IMG/VR virus record: IMGVR_UViG_3300017991_000452
Coordinates: 1-20,410 of that record
Direction: 5' to 3' (one strand)
Length of the DNA stretch: 20,410 nt
Source: a virus
The position numbers and the translations under genes were made by a program. This document shows positions 1 to 6,763 of the stretch, piece after piece (the first letter of the stretch is position 1; each line of letters begins with the position of its first letter). A model generated the notes under the pieces. That model was not told the DNA's origin and ran no database searches. It saw nothing but the letters and a program-made list of their open reading frames with translations.

Positions 1-17
1 AACCAATCATAAAAAAA

Positions 18-33
18 ACTCGCAATTGTGATT
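18..33. promoter_or_regulatory. Degenerate second operator-like site
   Basis: This 16-bp stretch matches the perfect inverted repeat at 49-64 at 11 of 16 positions, keeping the outer ACTC and GTGA parts. The two sites start 31 bp apart, about three helical turns, which would suit cooperative binding of a repressor or of a Ner-like protein. The similarity is seen directly; the binding role is inferred. Confidence 0.3.
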
Positions 34-40
34 ATTTTTC

Positions 41-69
41 TTGACATCACTCACGCCTGTGAGTAAATT
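41..69 (+). promoter_or_regulatory. Sigma70-like rightward promoter with embedded operator
   Basis: A consensus -35 box TTGACA (41-46) is followed after 17 bp by TAAATT (64-69) as the -10 box. The spacer is almost filled by the perfect inverted repeat ACTCAC-GCCT-GTGAGT at 49-64, which also overlaps the first base of the -10 box. A protein bound there would block RNA polymerase. This is the layout expected for the early promoter of a temperate transposable phage under repressor control. The repressor gene itself is not identified and may lie left of the window. Confidence 0.6.
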
Positions 70-127
70 AAAAATTATCTAAATTAAACCCACAAAATAG
101 ACACTATTAAGATGGATAAAAAATTTA

Positions 128-412
128 TCACTCTAATTGATCGTGTAACCAAAGCAGATGATTCGCGGAGACGGGAAACCCGTTTTTTAAACACGACTGA
201 GAGGAGTATAACAGGTTGTCTTTCATCTTCTCAAAATCAAAACTGCTCAAACCACGCAGAGAACCGGATAATGCGAGAATCATACATACCAGCGCACGGC
301 CTTCCTGTGATAACTGCTGATCTTCTTCCGGAACATCACGAAGTGCTTGGCGAATTAATTCAGTTAATTTTTCAACATCAATATATTATTTTAAATGTTC
401 GTTTTCACCCAT
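128..412 (-). pseudogene. Minus-strand small protein gene interrupted by an ochre codon
   Basis: On the minus strand an ATG at 412-410 opens a frame that reads eight codons (MGENEHLK) and meets TAA at 388-386. The same frame then continues open for 85 codons to a TGA at 130-128. The downstream part looks like a real protein: it has helix-like acidic and leucine stretches such as EKLTELIRQALRDVPEEDQQ and ends LLWLHDQLE, with common codons. The full frame would be 94 residues if the TAA were sense. A TATAAT lies upstream at 439-434 on the same strand, with only a weak -35. No family is recognised. It is AT-richer than the rest of the phage. It could be a nonsense-inactivated regulator, a host remnant, or an assembly error at the TAA. 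Confidence 0.4.
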
Positions 413-460
413 CACATTTTCCAGAGTAAATCAATTATAAAAAAATCAAGGAGCTGACCA

Positions 461-685
461 ATGACCCCAAAACAGCGAAAGATCGCACTCAGGGAAGCCG
501 GATTCACCCAGGCCGAAATTGCCGAAGAGCTGGGTGTGACGTCTGCGACGCTTTCCCTTGTTATCAACGAACGTTTTACTTCCCGCCGGGTAATGGATGC
601 GATTGCCGGGAAAATCGGCAAGTCCACCCAGGACGTATTCCCGAAATATTTCGGCCTGGAAGCGCATGCGCCCAAGGCGGCCTGA
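461..685 (+). CDS. ner: Ner-like helix-turn-helix DNA-binding protein
   Basis: This 74-residue protein has a lambda-repressor-type helix-turn-helix at about residues 10-45: the stretch FTQAEIAEELGVTSATLSLV has the usual Q/A-E-I-A...GVT...S.V spacing. A basic R-R-V-M-D-A-I-A segment follows. Size and position, as the first gene before the transposase, match Ner of Mu, which turns down early transcription and helps set the lytic-lysogenic balance. AAGGAG at 448-453 lies 7 bases before the ATG and fixes the start. It probably binds DNA in the AT-rich control region to its left. The HTH class is clear; the Ner role rests on synteny. Confidence 0.75.
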   Translation: MTPKQRKIALREAGFTQAEIAEELGVTSATLSLVINERFTSRRVMDAIAGKIGKSTQDVFPKYFGLEAHAPKAA

Positions 686-686
686 T

Positions 687-751
687 TAAAATTAATCTAA
701 TTTTACAGGATAAAATCAAACCGGTCAATATCTAAAAAAAACCAAGATATT
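687..751. promoter_or_regulatory. AT-rich intergenic segment with two inverted repeats
   Basis: The gap after the Ner-like gene holds two inverted repeats: TAAAATTA-atc-TAATTTTA at 687-705 and AATATCT (727-733) facing AGATATT (745-751). Both stand out in an otherwise GC-rich phage. They could be operators for early regulators or a promoter region for the next gene. No convincing -35/-10 pair was found. Confidence 0.3.
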
Positions 752-777
752 AGATGCGTATACGGAGCCGGAAACCA

Positions 778-1308
778 ATGACACACACACAAATGACGTT
801 TGACGACCTGCCACGCCGGGTGGACACCTACCTGAAGCAGAAAGACGACATCCACCGGGCCATGGCCAGCCGGAATTATCGCCCGAAATCCTGCGCGGAA
901 TATTATGACGAAGATGCTGTTGAACTGGCGGCGGCCGTCAAAACAACCATCCGGGAATCGGGCATGCGCCGCCGGGAACTGGTGGACGCGATTAATCAAC
1001 ATTACGGCTGGCCGACCATTGCCGAAGTGGAAGCAATGGCTGACCGGCCGTCTGCTTCAGAACACCTTTCCCTTCACATGTTCAACCATTACCTTTCCAA
1101 ACCCACCGAATACCGGATGCCCGGCGCATTATTGTTCGCCATCTGCCGGGTGACGGGATCATTGCTGCCGGTTGCGGTGATCGCCGGATCAGCGGGCGGG
1201 GACGTGGTGACGCGGGACGAGAAAGAGGAGCTGCTTTTAGGGAAGATGGAAAAAGCGGTTTATGAGATGAACCAGTTATCCCGGAAAATCAAGAAAGGCC
1301 GGCGGTAG
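778..1308 (+). CDS. Early phage protein of unknown function, possible regulator
   Basis: This 176-residue protein is not recognised at family level. I start it at ATG 778 because GGAG lies upstream at 765-768; an in-frame ATG at 754 lacks a ribosome site. Residues about 47-75 (DAVELAAAVKTTIRESGMRRRELVDAINQHYG) resemble a regulator helix-turn-helix segment. The middle has a hydrophobic stretch (PGALLFAICRVTGSLLPVAVIAG), and the C-terminus (about 145-176) is a charged, probably helical tail ending KIKKGRR. Its place between the Ner-like gene and the transposase suits an early regulatory or replication accessory role. It is soluble-looking and has no signal peptide. Function is inferred from position only. 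Confidence 0.6.
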   Translation: MTHTQMTFDDLPRRVDTYLKQKDDIHRAMASRNYRPKSCAEYYDEDAVELAAAVKTTIRESGMRRRELVDAINQHYGWPTIAEVEAMADRPSASEHLSLHMFNHYLSKPTEYRMPGALLFAICRVTGSLLPVAVIAGSAGGDVVTRDEKEELLLGKMEKAVYEMNQLSRKIKKGRR

Positions 1309-1317
1309 CAGATGACG

Positions 1318-1349
1318 GCGTCGGGGCGAATCATGATTCGCCCCGACGC
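1318..1349. repeat. Perfect 32-bp palindrome of the GGGGCGAAT family
   Basis: Bases 1318-1333 are the exact reverse complement of 1334-1349. The core GGGGCGAATCA/TGATTCGCCCC belongs to the hairpin family found throughout the window, but here the outer bases are GCGTC/GACGC instead of GTA/TAC. It starts 10 bases after the stop of the preceding gene. There is no T-tract, so it is not a classical intrinsic terminator. Confidence 0.8.
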
Positions 1350-1381
1350 GGAACATAACGGATAAAAGGAGAATATGATCC

Positions 1382-2089
1382 ATGACAGAGACACCCACTG
1401 AAATGATCCAGGCAAGGGGCGATATCACCACCACATTAACAGAGATCGAGACACACCAGCTCAAGCAGTGCGAAAAGATCATCAAATCCGGGCTGGGCAC
1501 GTTCATCCATGTGGGCCAGGCCCTGGCCACGATCCGGGACAACCGGCTGTACCGGGAGCAATACAAGACCTTTGAGCAGTATTGCAAGGAAACCTGGGAT
1601 CTTAGTAGGGGATATGCTTATCAGCAAATAGGTGCTTATGAGACAGTCACGTATTTGGAATCCAAAATGTCTGCCATGGCAGACATTCCTGATGAGACAA
1701 AAATGTCTGCCATGGCAGACACCGATCAACCCAAAATCCTCCCCATCAACGAACGCCAGACCCGCCCACTCACCAAACTCTCCCCCGAGGACCAGATCCG
1801 GGCCTGGGAGCGGGTCCTGGACGAGCTGAACGCCGGCGCCAAACTCACGGCGTCGCTGATCCAGAAGGCGGTGAAGGAAGTTTCCGGTGAGACCTCCCGC
1901 CAGCGGGTGATCAATATCAAAGATGCGGTGGACCGCACCGACCTGGTGACACCGGCATTTAAACGCCAATACCAGATAATGCTGGATATCATCTCAGAGG
2001 AGCGCAACGCCGGCTGGAAAACCATGAAACGCACAGAAGTAGTGAATTATCTGAAACAACTCATCAAACTGGTTGAATCAGACGATTAA
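1382..2089 (+). CDS. ParB/KorB-like putative DNA-binding protein with a palindrome-encoded insertion
   Basis: This 235-residue soluble protein has an N-terminal helical region (about 22-90: CEKIIKSGLGTFIHVGQAL...YREQYKTFEQYCKETWDLSRGYAYQQIGA) of a type common in phage and mobile-element proteins related to ParB-like DNA-binding factors. The motif W-x-L-S-R-x-Y-A-Y-Q-x-I looks like a helix-turn-helix. The central linker contains MSAMAD twice, at about residues 97-102 and 109-114, each encoded by an 18-bp palindrome. A second helical region (LSPEDQIRAWERVL...KLTASLIQKAVKEV) is followed by a C-terminal helical tail. AAAGGAG lies upstream of the ATG. It sits 14 bases before the transposase gene, so a role in regulation or transposition control is likely but unproven. 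Confidence 0.6.
   Translation: MTETPTEMIQARGDITTTLTEIETHQLKQCEKIIKSGLGTFIHVGQALATIRDNRLYREQYKTFEQYCKETWDLSRGYAYQQIGAYETVTYLESKMSAMADIPDETKMSAMADTDQPKILPINERQTRPLTKLSPEDQIRAWERVLDELNAGAKLTASLIQKAVKEVSGETSRQRVINIKDAVDRTDLVTPAFKRQYQIMLDIISEERNAGWKTMKRTEVVNYLKQLIKLVESDD
1668..1721. repeat. Two copies of an 18-bp perfect palindrome inside a gene
   Basis: TGTCTGCCATGGCAGACA occurs at 1668-1685 and again at 1704-1721, a period of 36 bp (12 codons). Both copies are in the same reading phase and encode (K)MSAMAD. They lie in the linker between the two helical regions of the ParB-like protein. The half sites TGTCTGCC and GGCAGAC also occur in the arms of the intergenic hairpin repeats. Confidence 0.85.
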
Positions 2090-2103
2090 TTTAGGAGCCA
2101 CCC

Positions 2104-4212
2104 ATGAACCTGATTACTGAATCTGAAATTTCCGCCGCCGTTGGAACGGGTCAGAAAGCGGTGCGCCTTCAGGCGGTCAAAAATCAATGGCCGTCCGTCC
2201 GGCGAAAAAAACAGGGCGGTTCCGAGCGGTTTTTCGTGCGGGATCTCCTGCCGGTGGACGTGCGGCAGCAGATTGTCAACCGGCAGACCGCTGGCGGTAA
2301 CCTGCCGGCGCCGTATTTGTCAGATACGCCGGTGCCGAAAAAGGCGAACAAGATCGGCCTGGCCAAATACACCCTGGTGCATGCCTTCCGGGTGACCAAA
2401 GAACGCGCTCCCTGGGGCAAAAAGCGTGAAGCGATCGATGCTTTCCTGTTGTCATATAATGCCGGTGTGCTGCTGCCGTCGATCTATGAAACGATCGGTG
2501 AAATCAAGGAGCGGACAATAGACAGCCTGGACAAAAAGCTGCGCGACCATGACGACAACTATCTCTGCCTGTGCGACGGCCGGGGCGGGTGGAAAAAGCA
2601 CGGCACCACCAAATACAAGGGCCGGAAACTGTCCGAGGCAGCCAAGGCCGTGTTTTTAAAGTGCTACCTGCATCCTCACCGGCCATCGGTGATTATGGCC
2701 ATCCGGGCGGCCCGCATGACCCTTAAAAAACAGGGCATGGCCGAACCCGCAGATGACAGCACGTTCCGGCGCTGGCTGAAAGACTATGAAAAATTCAATG
2801 CCGGTGTGATCTGTCTGTCCCGGGAGGGCATGAAGGCATATCAGGACCGGTTCGGAACGTATATCAGCCGTGACGCCAGCTTGCTTTCTGTCGGCCAGTG
2901 CCTGGTGGCCGACGGCAAGACCCTTAATTTCAATATCATCCATCCGGACACGGGCCGGCCGGCCCGCATGGCGCTCATCGTGTTTTTCGACTGGGCCTCG
3001 CGCTACCCGTGCGGCTGGCAGATCATGCCGACGGAAAATACGATTTCCATTCTGGCGGCCTTCCGAAACGCGGTGCAGACCCTGGGACGGTACCCGGATT
3101 CGGTCTACCTGGACAACGGCCGGGCGTTTAAATCCAAGCTGTTCATGGAAACGGACCCGGATTTTACGGAAATGACCGGGCTGTATGCACGGGTGGGCAC
3201 GGCCGTATTTTTCGCCAAACCCTATAACGGCCGGTCTAAAGTAGTGGAGCGGTTTTTCAAGACCTTCCAGGACCAGTTTGAATTCATCATGCCCAGCTAT
3301 TGCGGGGACTCCATCGCCACCAAGCCGGCCTGGATGCACCGCAATGAAAAATTCCACAAAGCCTGGCACAAGGCCCGCACTCGGAACTGGGTGCCCACCA
3401 TCCGGGACGCGGCCCTGTTTATTGAGGCGTATATTACCTGGTACGCCAAGCAGATCCACAGCGGCCTGAAAGCGGCTCCGGCAGATGTTTTCATGCCGGA
3501 GCGCGGCCCCGGCGTGGACACGGTCCAGTTAAACCATGATTTTCTGCTGCGAAAAATGGTGTCGCCGCGCAACTGCCGGGTCACCTTATGGAACATCGAT
3601 TATGAATCCGACTGCCTGCACAACCTTTCCCGCAACGAAAAAATCTGCGCCATGGTGGACACGGCGGACCTGAACCGGATCTGGTGTTACACAAAAGACG
3701 GCATTTACCTGGGCGAAGCCTATCCGGTGGCCGCGTGCCATCCGCTGGCCAAAACATTCGCCGACCAGGCATCCCTTGACCGGGTGATGGCGGAGAATAA
3801 ACGCCAGGCACGCCTGGCAAAGTCAACAAAAAAACAACTGGCCGCCCTGGGCGTTACCAGGACTTCCGCCGACAGCCTCAATATCCTGCCGTTTAACCAC
3901 AAAGCCCCCATCCTGCCGGAAAAAAAAGAAAAACCCGGCACCGAAAAACCCGCCCGACTGTCAAAAACGGAAGTCAAACGCCTTGAGGCGGTGGTTGAAC
4001 AGGCAGCGAATGAACAGGCAAACGAACCGAAAATCCAAAAGCCCAAATACTGGGCATCGGACCTGGCGCATTATGAATGGTGCTTTCAGGTCATCCACGC
4101 GCATGGGCAGGTCGTAGATGATGCGGACGCGGATTTTATGACGGATTTTGAAACCCGTCCGGAATATGAAAACTACCGGCAGCGGTTTGAGGATTTAAAA
4201 TCAATTCTGTAG
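2104..4212 (+). CDS. A: MuA-like DDE transposase
   Basis: This 702-residue protein cuts the phage ends and joins them to target DNA, driving both integration and replicative transposition. The N-terminus (about 1-55) is the MuA-type winged helix (ITESEISAAVGTGQKAVRLQ). End-binding domains span roughly 75-245. The RNase H-like core carries D270 (VADGKTLNF), D337 (YLDNGRAFK) and E382 (KVVERFFKTF), close to the MuA spacing (D269, D336, E392). A beta-barrel domain follows at about 490-560. The C-terminal tail (WASDLAHYEWCFQ...) is expected to contact the MuB-like ATPase and the remodelling machinery. The length is near that of MuA (663). The stop codon TAG is supplied by the GTAGGGGC arm of a hairpin repeat. 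It appears intact. Confidence 0.95.
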   Translation: MNLITESEISAAVGTGQKAVRLQAVKNQWPSVRRKKQGGSERFFVRDLLPVDVRQQIVNRQTAGGNLPAPYLSDTPVPKKANKIGLAKYTLVHAFRVTKERAPWGKKREAIDAFLLSYNAGVLLPSIYETIGEIKERTIDSLDKKLRDHDDNYLCLCDGRGGWKKHGTTKYKGRKLSEAAKAVFLKCYLHPHRPSVIMAIRAARMTLKKQGMAEPADDSTFRRWLKDYEKFNAGVICLSREGMKAYQDRFGTYISRDASLLSVGQCLVADGKTLNFNIIHPDTGRPARMALIVFFDWASRYPCGWQIMPTENTISILAAFRNAVQTLGRYPDSVYLDNGRAFKSKLFMETDPDFTEMTGLYARVGTAVFFAKPYNGRSKVVERFFKTFQDQFEFIMPSYCGDSIATKPAWMHRNEKFHKAWHKARTRNWVPTIRDAALFIEAYITWYAKQIHSGLKAAPADVFMPERGPGVDTVQLNHDFLLRKMVSPRNCRVTLWNIDYESDCLHNLSRNEKICAMVDTADLNRIWCYTKDGIYLGEAYPVAACHPLAKTFADQASLDRVMAENKRQARLAKSTKKQLAALGVTRTSADSLNILPFNHKAPILPEKKEKPGTEKPARLSKTEVKRLEAVVEQAANEQANEPKIQKPKYWASDLAHYEWCFQVIHAHGQVVDDADADFMTDFETRPEYENYRQRFEDLKSIL

Positions 4213-4235
4213 GGGCGAATTATTATTCTCCCTTA
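4209..4235. repeat. GTAGGGGCGAAT-type hairpin repeat, decayed right arm
   Basis: The left arm GTAGGGGCGAAT is complete, but the right arm reads ATTCTCCCTTAC and has diverged from ATTCGCCCCTAC. The TAG of the left arm is the stop codon of the transposase gene, so the repeat begins within the last codons of the coding sequence. Confidence 0.75.
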
Positions 4236-4279
4236 CGGGTGACGGGCAAGCCAAACCACAAAAGGAGGAACGCGAACAC

Positions 4280-4993
4280 ATGAAAAACGAATTTATTGTC
4301 ACATCCCGGGTGACGGCATTCCGGGAGGCGGTATCGGTGGTTGAGGACACGGTCAAAGGACAGCCCGGCCTGATGGTGGTGTGGGGGAAAACCGGGCGCG
4401 GCAAGTCCCGGTGCCTGGAGAAATACGCCACCGACACGCCGGCGATTCATTATTACATCAATAATGAGCTGTCCCCCACGGCCATGCTTCAGGATATCTG
4501 TTACGAGCTCAACAAGATGCGTCCTGGCGCAAAAGCCAGGGCCAAACGGATCATTGTCGAAGAAATGGACGACAACCCGAAAACCCTGCTCATTGATGAG
4601 GCAGACAAGCTGTGCATCAACTGCATTGAGCATTTGCGGGACATCCATGACGCCACGGGCGTGCCCATCGTGCTGGTGGGAGAGCCCCAGCTTTACGGAA
4701 AACTGCACTCGCGGGCGCGTCTCTGGGGCCGGGTCACCCGGACGGTGGAATTCGGGCCGGTTGAGCTTTCCGATATTGTCCTGCTCGCCATGAAGGCATG
4801 CGGCTTAAAAATCAAACCGAATGCCGCCTCCGGTCTGCGGCGGCGGTGCAAAGGCGATTTCCGGCCCCTGTATCATGACCTGCGGGACTTAGAGATCCGG
4901 GCCAAAGCCAACGACCTGACGGAAATTGATATTGACCTGGTGGCCACCCTGCCGGACCGGCACCGTGAGCCGAGCCCGGAGAAGGAGGCGTAG
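4280..4993 (+). CDS. B: MuB-like AAA+ ATPase, transposition target selector
   Basis: This 237-residue AAA+ protein has a Walker A motif GKTGRGKS at residues 36-43 and a Walker B motif LLIDEAD with the acidic pair at 106-107. A sensor-like VLVGEPQLYGKL follows at about residues 133-144, and a C-terminal lid/helical domain begins near 170. In Mu-like phages this protein binds target DNA in an ATP-dependent way, recruits the transposase and gives target immunity. The length is shorter than MuB (312) but matches the B proteins of B3/D3112-type phages. An AAAGGAGG ribosome site lies about 13 bases upstream of the ATG. The gene follows the transposase as expected and touches the next gene (stop TAG directly followed by ATG). 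Confidence 0.9.
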   Translation: MKNEFIVTSRVTAFREAVSVVEDTVKGQPGLMVVWGKTGRGKSRCLEKYATDTPAIHYYINNELSPTAMLQDICYELNKMRPGAKARAKRIIVEEMDDNPKTLLIDEADKLCINCIEHLRDIHDATGVPIVLVGEPQLYGKLHSRARLWGRVTRTVEFGPVELSDIVLLAMKACGLKIKPNAASGLRRRCKGDFRPLYHDLRDLEIRAKANDLTEIDIDLVATLPDRHREPSPEKEA

Positions 4994-5605
4994 ATGGCCC
5001 AGGATACGGATACGGCAAAACAAAGCCCCACGGAAATGCTGCGCAACTACGCGGCGGCCAACGGGATCATCAAAAAAAGGGAAGTGAAAAAGGCCCTGGA
5101 TTTCACGCCCCGCCAGATTGACTCCAGCTTCGGTAACCTGGCGAAAAGCGGCGAACTGGAGCGGGTGTCGCATGGCGTCTACAAGTTTGTGCCGATTGTT
5201 GAAAAGCCGGTGTTTGATGTGACGGAAAAGATCTGGCGGGCCATGAAGGCCAAGCGGAAATTTTCCGCATCCGATATCGCCATGCTGGCGGAGACCACCA
5301 TTGCCTATGTGTATAAACTGTTTCGCCGATGCCGGGCGGACGGCTATATCAAGCAGGCCGGCGTCCGGTCGACTTACGGGTCCGGCAAAGAAAAGCTCTG
5401 GCGGCTGACGTTAAAAGGCCGGAACAAGGCCGTAAAACCGAATGTCGCGGAGTTTACACCCGACCCGCTGGTGATGGATACGGTGAATTTAAACCGGCTG
5501 GTCTGCTCCGGCCTGGCGGCAAGGGAGGAAGCATCCGCAGATGATGCAATTACGCTCTGCAAGCGGATTATCAACCGATTGGAAAACGAAAGGATGACCG
5601 TATGA
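4994..5605 (+). CDS. Double winged-helix phage protein
   Basis: This 203-residue protein probably contains two winged-helix DNA-binding domains. The first (about 12-70) reads MLRNYAAANGIIKKREVKKA...RQIDSSFGNLAKSGELERV and ends with the wing VSHGVYKFV. The second (about 80-140) reads VTEKIWRAMKAKRKFSASDIAMLAETTIAYVYKLFRRCRADGYI, with wing residues TYGSGKEKLWRLT. A helical C-terminal tail follows. Translation starts directly after the MuB-like stop, with GGAGG inside the end of that gene, so the two are translationally coupled. In Mu-like phages this slot holds accessory early genes. A role in regulation or in assisting transposition is an inference; the winged-helix reading is by pattern only. 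Confidence 0.65.
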   Translation: MAQDTDTAKQSPTEMLRNYAAANGIIKKREVKKALDFTPRQIDSSFGNLAKSGELERVSHGVYKFVPIVEKPVFDVTEKIWRAMKAKRKFSASDIAMLAETTIAYVYKLFRRCRADGYIKQAGVRSTYGSGKEKLWRLTLKGRNKAVKPNVAEFTPDPLVMDTVNLNRLVCSGLAAREEASADDAITLCKRIINRLENERMTV

Positions 5606-5826
5606 AAAAACTAACAAAATTAGCCCCCGAGCGGATCGACGAACTCGGGAACCGGTTTATTGAAAACAAGATCGGAACCCTGTTAAACATCACGTTCGGC
5701 ACGTATATCGACAACCCGGAATATTACGACGAACTGATTGCGGCTTTAGACGCGGGACACGGGCTGCATCTCTCGGACGCCGGAAACCGGGTGGTTGTTG
5801 AGATTAACGGACACAAGAATCATTGA
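5602..5826 (+). CDS. Small early hypothetical protein
   Basis: This 74-residue protein overlaps the previous stop codon in the form ATGA, so it is very likely coupled to the upstream gene. It is acidic and soluble (KLAPERIDELGNRFIENKIGTLLNITFGTYIDNPEYYDELIAALDAGHGLHL) and shows no known motif. The position just before gam suggests an early operon member. The family is not recognised. Confidence 0.6.
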   Translation: MKKLTKLAPERIDELGNRFIENKIGTLLNITFGTYIDNPEYYDELIAALDAGHGLHLSDAGNRVVVEINGHKNH

Positions 5827-5832
5827 CCCGCA

Positions 5833-5951
5833 GGGGCAGACCTGTGTGTCTGCCCTGTTGGGGCAGACCTGTGTGTCTGCCCTGTTGGGGCAGACCTGTG
5901 TGTCTGCCCTTTGCATGCATACGCAGGGCGCACACACAGGTGCGCCCCTAC
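5833..5951. repeat. Expanded hairpin array, three 27-bp units plus a terminal hairpin
   Basis: The unit GGGGCAGAC-CTGTGT-GTCTGCCC plus the linker TGTT repeats at 5833-5859 and 5860-5886, with a third copy from 5887. After a short spacer with TGCATGCAT the array closes with a hairpin of GCGCAC/GTGCGC type ending in CCCCTAC at 5951. The frame upstream of gam stays open through the array, but translation of it is not expected. Confidence 0.9.
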
Positions 5952-5980
5952 GAAATAACACAAAATCACAGGGAGGGATT

Positions 5981-6511
5981 ATGGCAAAGAAGGTGACGAA
6001 ACTCAAAAACGACGCGATTCAATACCCGGTGCCCCAGAGCCGGGAATCATGCACGGAGTATATCGCTAAAATCGGCATGCTCCAGCGTGAACGAAAGCGC
6101 ATTGAAACAGCCATGAATGACGCGATCGCCGCATTGAAACAGCAATACGAAGAACAGGCCCGCCCGAAAGCCGACGAAATCCGTGCCCTGTCGGCCGGGG
6201 TTCAGGTCTGGTGCGAGGCCAACCGGATGGCCATCACCAGCAACGGCAAGGTCAAGTTCGCCAACCTTGCGGCCGGTGAAATCAAATGGCGGATGCGGCC
6301 GCCGCGCGTGACGCTGCGGGGCAAGGAAAACATTATTGAGACCATGAAACGGCTGGGGCTGGACAGATTTCTCAGGGTCAGCGTTGACGTTAATAAAGAC
6401 GCGCTCCTGGCCGAACCGGACGTGGCGGCCACCATCCCCGGCGTGACCATCAAACAGGCCGAGGATTTTGTGATCATCCCGTTTGAAACGGAATTGGAAG
6501 AGGTGGCGTGA
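5981..6511 (+). CDS. gam: Gam-like host-nuclease inhibitor
   Basis: This 176-residue protein matches the Mu Gam family, which binds DNA ends as a Ku-like dimer and shields them from host exonucleases such as RecBCD. Visible features are the long N-terminal helical section (YIAKIGMLQRERKRIETAMNDAIAALKQQ), the middle stretch VQVWCEANRMAITSNGKVKFANLAAGEIKWRMRPPRV, and the C-terminal VNKDALLAEP...IPGVTIKQAEDFVIIPFE. All are typical of the family, as is the length. I choose the ATG at 5981 because GGGAGG lies just upstream. An open frame to its left only reads through the repeat array. Gam follows the transposition genes, as in Mu. Confidence 0.92.
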   Translation: MAKKVTKLKNDAIQYPVPQSRESCTEYIAKIGMLQRERKRIETAMNDAIAALKQQYEEQARPKADEIRALSAGVQVWCEANRMAITSNGKVKFANLAAGEIKWRMRPPRVTLRGKENIIETMKRLGLDRFLRVSVDVNKDALLAEPDVAATIPGVTIKQAEDFVIIPFETELEEVA

Positions 6512-6514
6512 CAA

Positions 6515-6542
6515 GAAACCAGAAACTGGAGACAGGAAACAG
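6515..6542. repeat. Heptamer tandem repeat, GAAACAG type
   Basis: Four consecutive 7-base units follow gam: GAAACCA, GAAACTG, GAGACAG, GAAACAG. A similar run (GAGACAG GAAACCG GAAACAA) starts at 7343, at the beginning of another gene. The rest of the gap to gemA (6543-6699) holds a short hairpin, ATCACGCC-CCAC-GGCGTGAT around 6556-6575, and no convincing gene. Confidence 0.65.
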
Positions 6543-6699
6543 GAAAAAAATGCGAAATCACGCCCCACGGCGTGATCGCCGGGAGACGGGCGCCCCGGCC
6601 TGATGAGCATGCCCGTGTGTTTCATTGTTTTCCTCCTCATCCCGTCGCCGGATGGGCCGGTGGCGGGAGAGAACATTAAAATATTTACATGACGGACAT

Positions 6700-6751
6700 G
6701 TAGGGGCGAATCATTATTCGCCCGCGCGGGCGAATCATTATTCGCCCCTAC
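6700..6751. repeat. Tandem pair of GTAGGGGCGAAT-type hairpin repeats
   Basis: Two hairpins with the inner sequence GGGCGAATCATTATTCGCCC lie back to back, 6700-6723 and 6728-6751, joined by GCGC. The outer ends are the family GTAGG and CCTAC. The pair ends directly before the ribosome site of gemA. Confidence 0.9.
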
Positions 6752-6763
6752 GGAAGATAAATT

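Noticed and set aside
112-429. A + strand reading frame of 105 codons in the left control region
   Set aside because: No ribosome site is present, it uses many rare arginine and isoleucine codons, and its composition is not protein-like. The opposite strand in the same place looks more like coding sequence.
5829-5951. CRISPR array
   Set aside because: The repeated units are directly adjacent with a 4-base linker, there are no unique spacers of 25-45 bases, and no cas genes are nearby.
5795-5980. N-terminal extension of Gam with repeated GQTCVSALL residues
   Set aside because: It is the translation of the tandem hairpin array. A strong ribosome site lies just before ATG 5981, which gives the normal family length.
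6047-6630. Minus-strand frame starting MKHTGM with a strong AGGAGG upstream
   Set aside because: It runs antisense through gam, has shadow-type composition (many Arg, His, Pro, Ser), and shows no domain. The good ribosome site may be chance.
6603-6692. Short + strand frame of 29 codons with a hydrophobic start (MSMPVCFIVFLLIP)
   Set aside because: No well-placed ribosome site and no known match by eye; the length is within chance for this composition.
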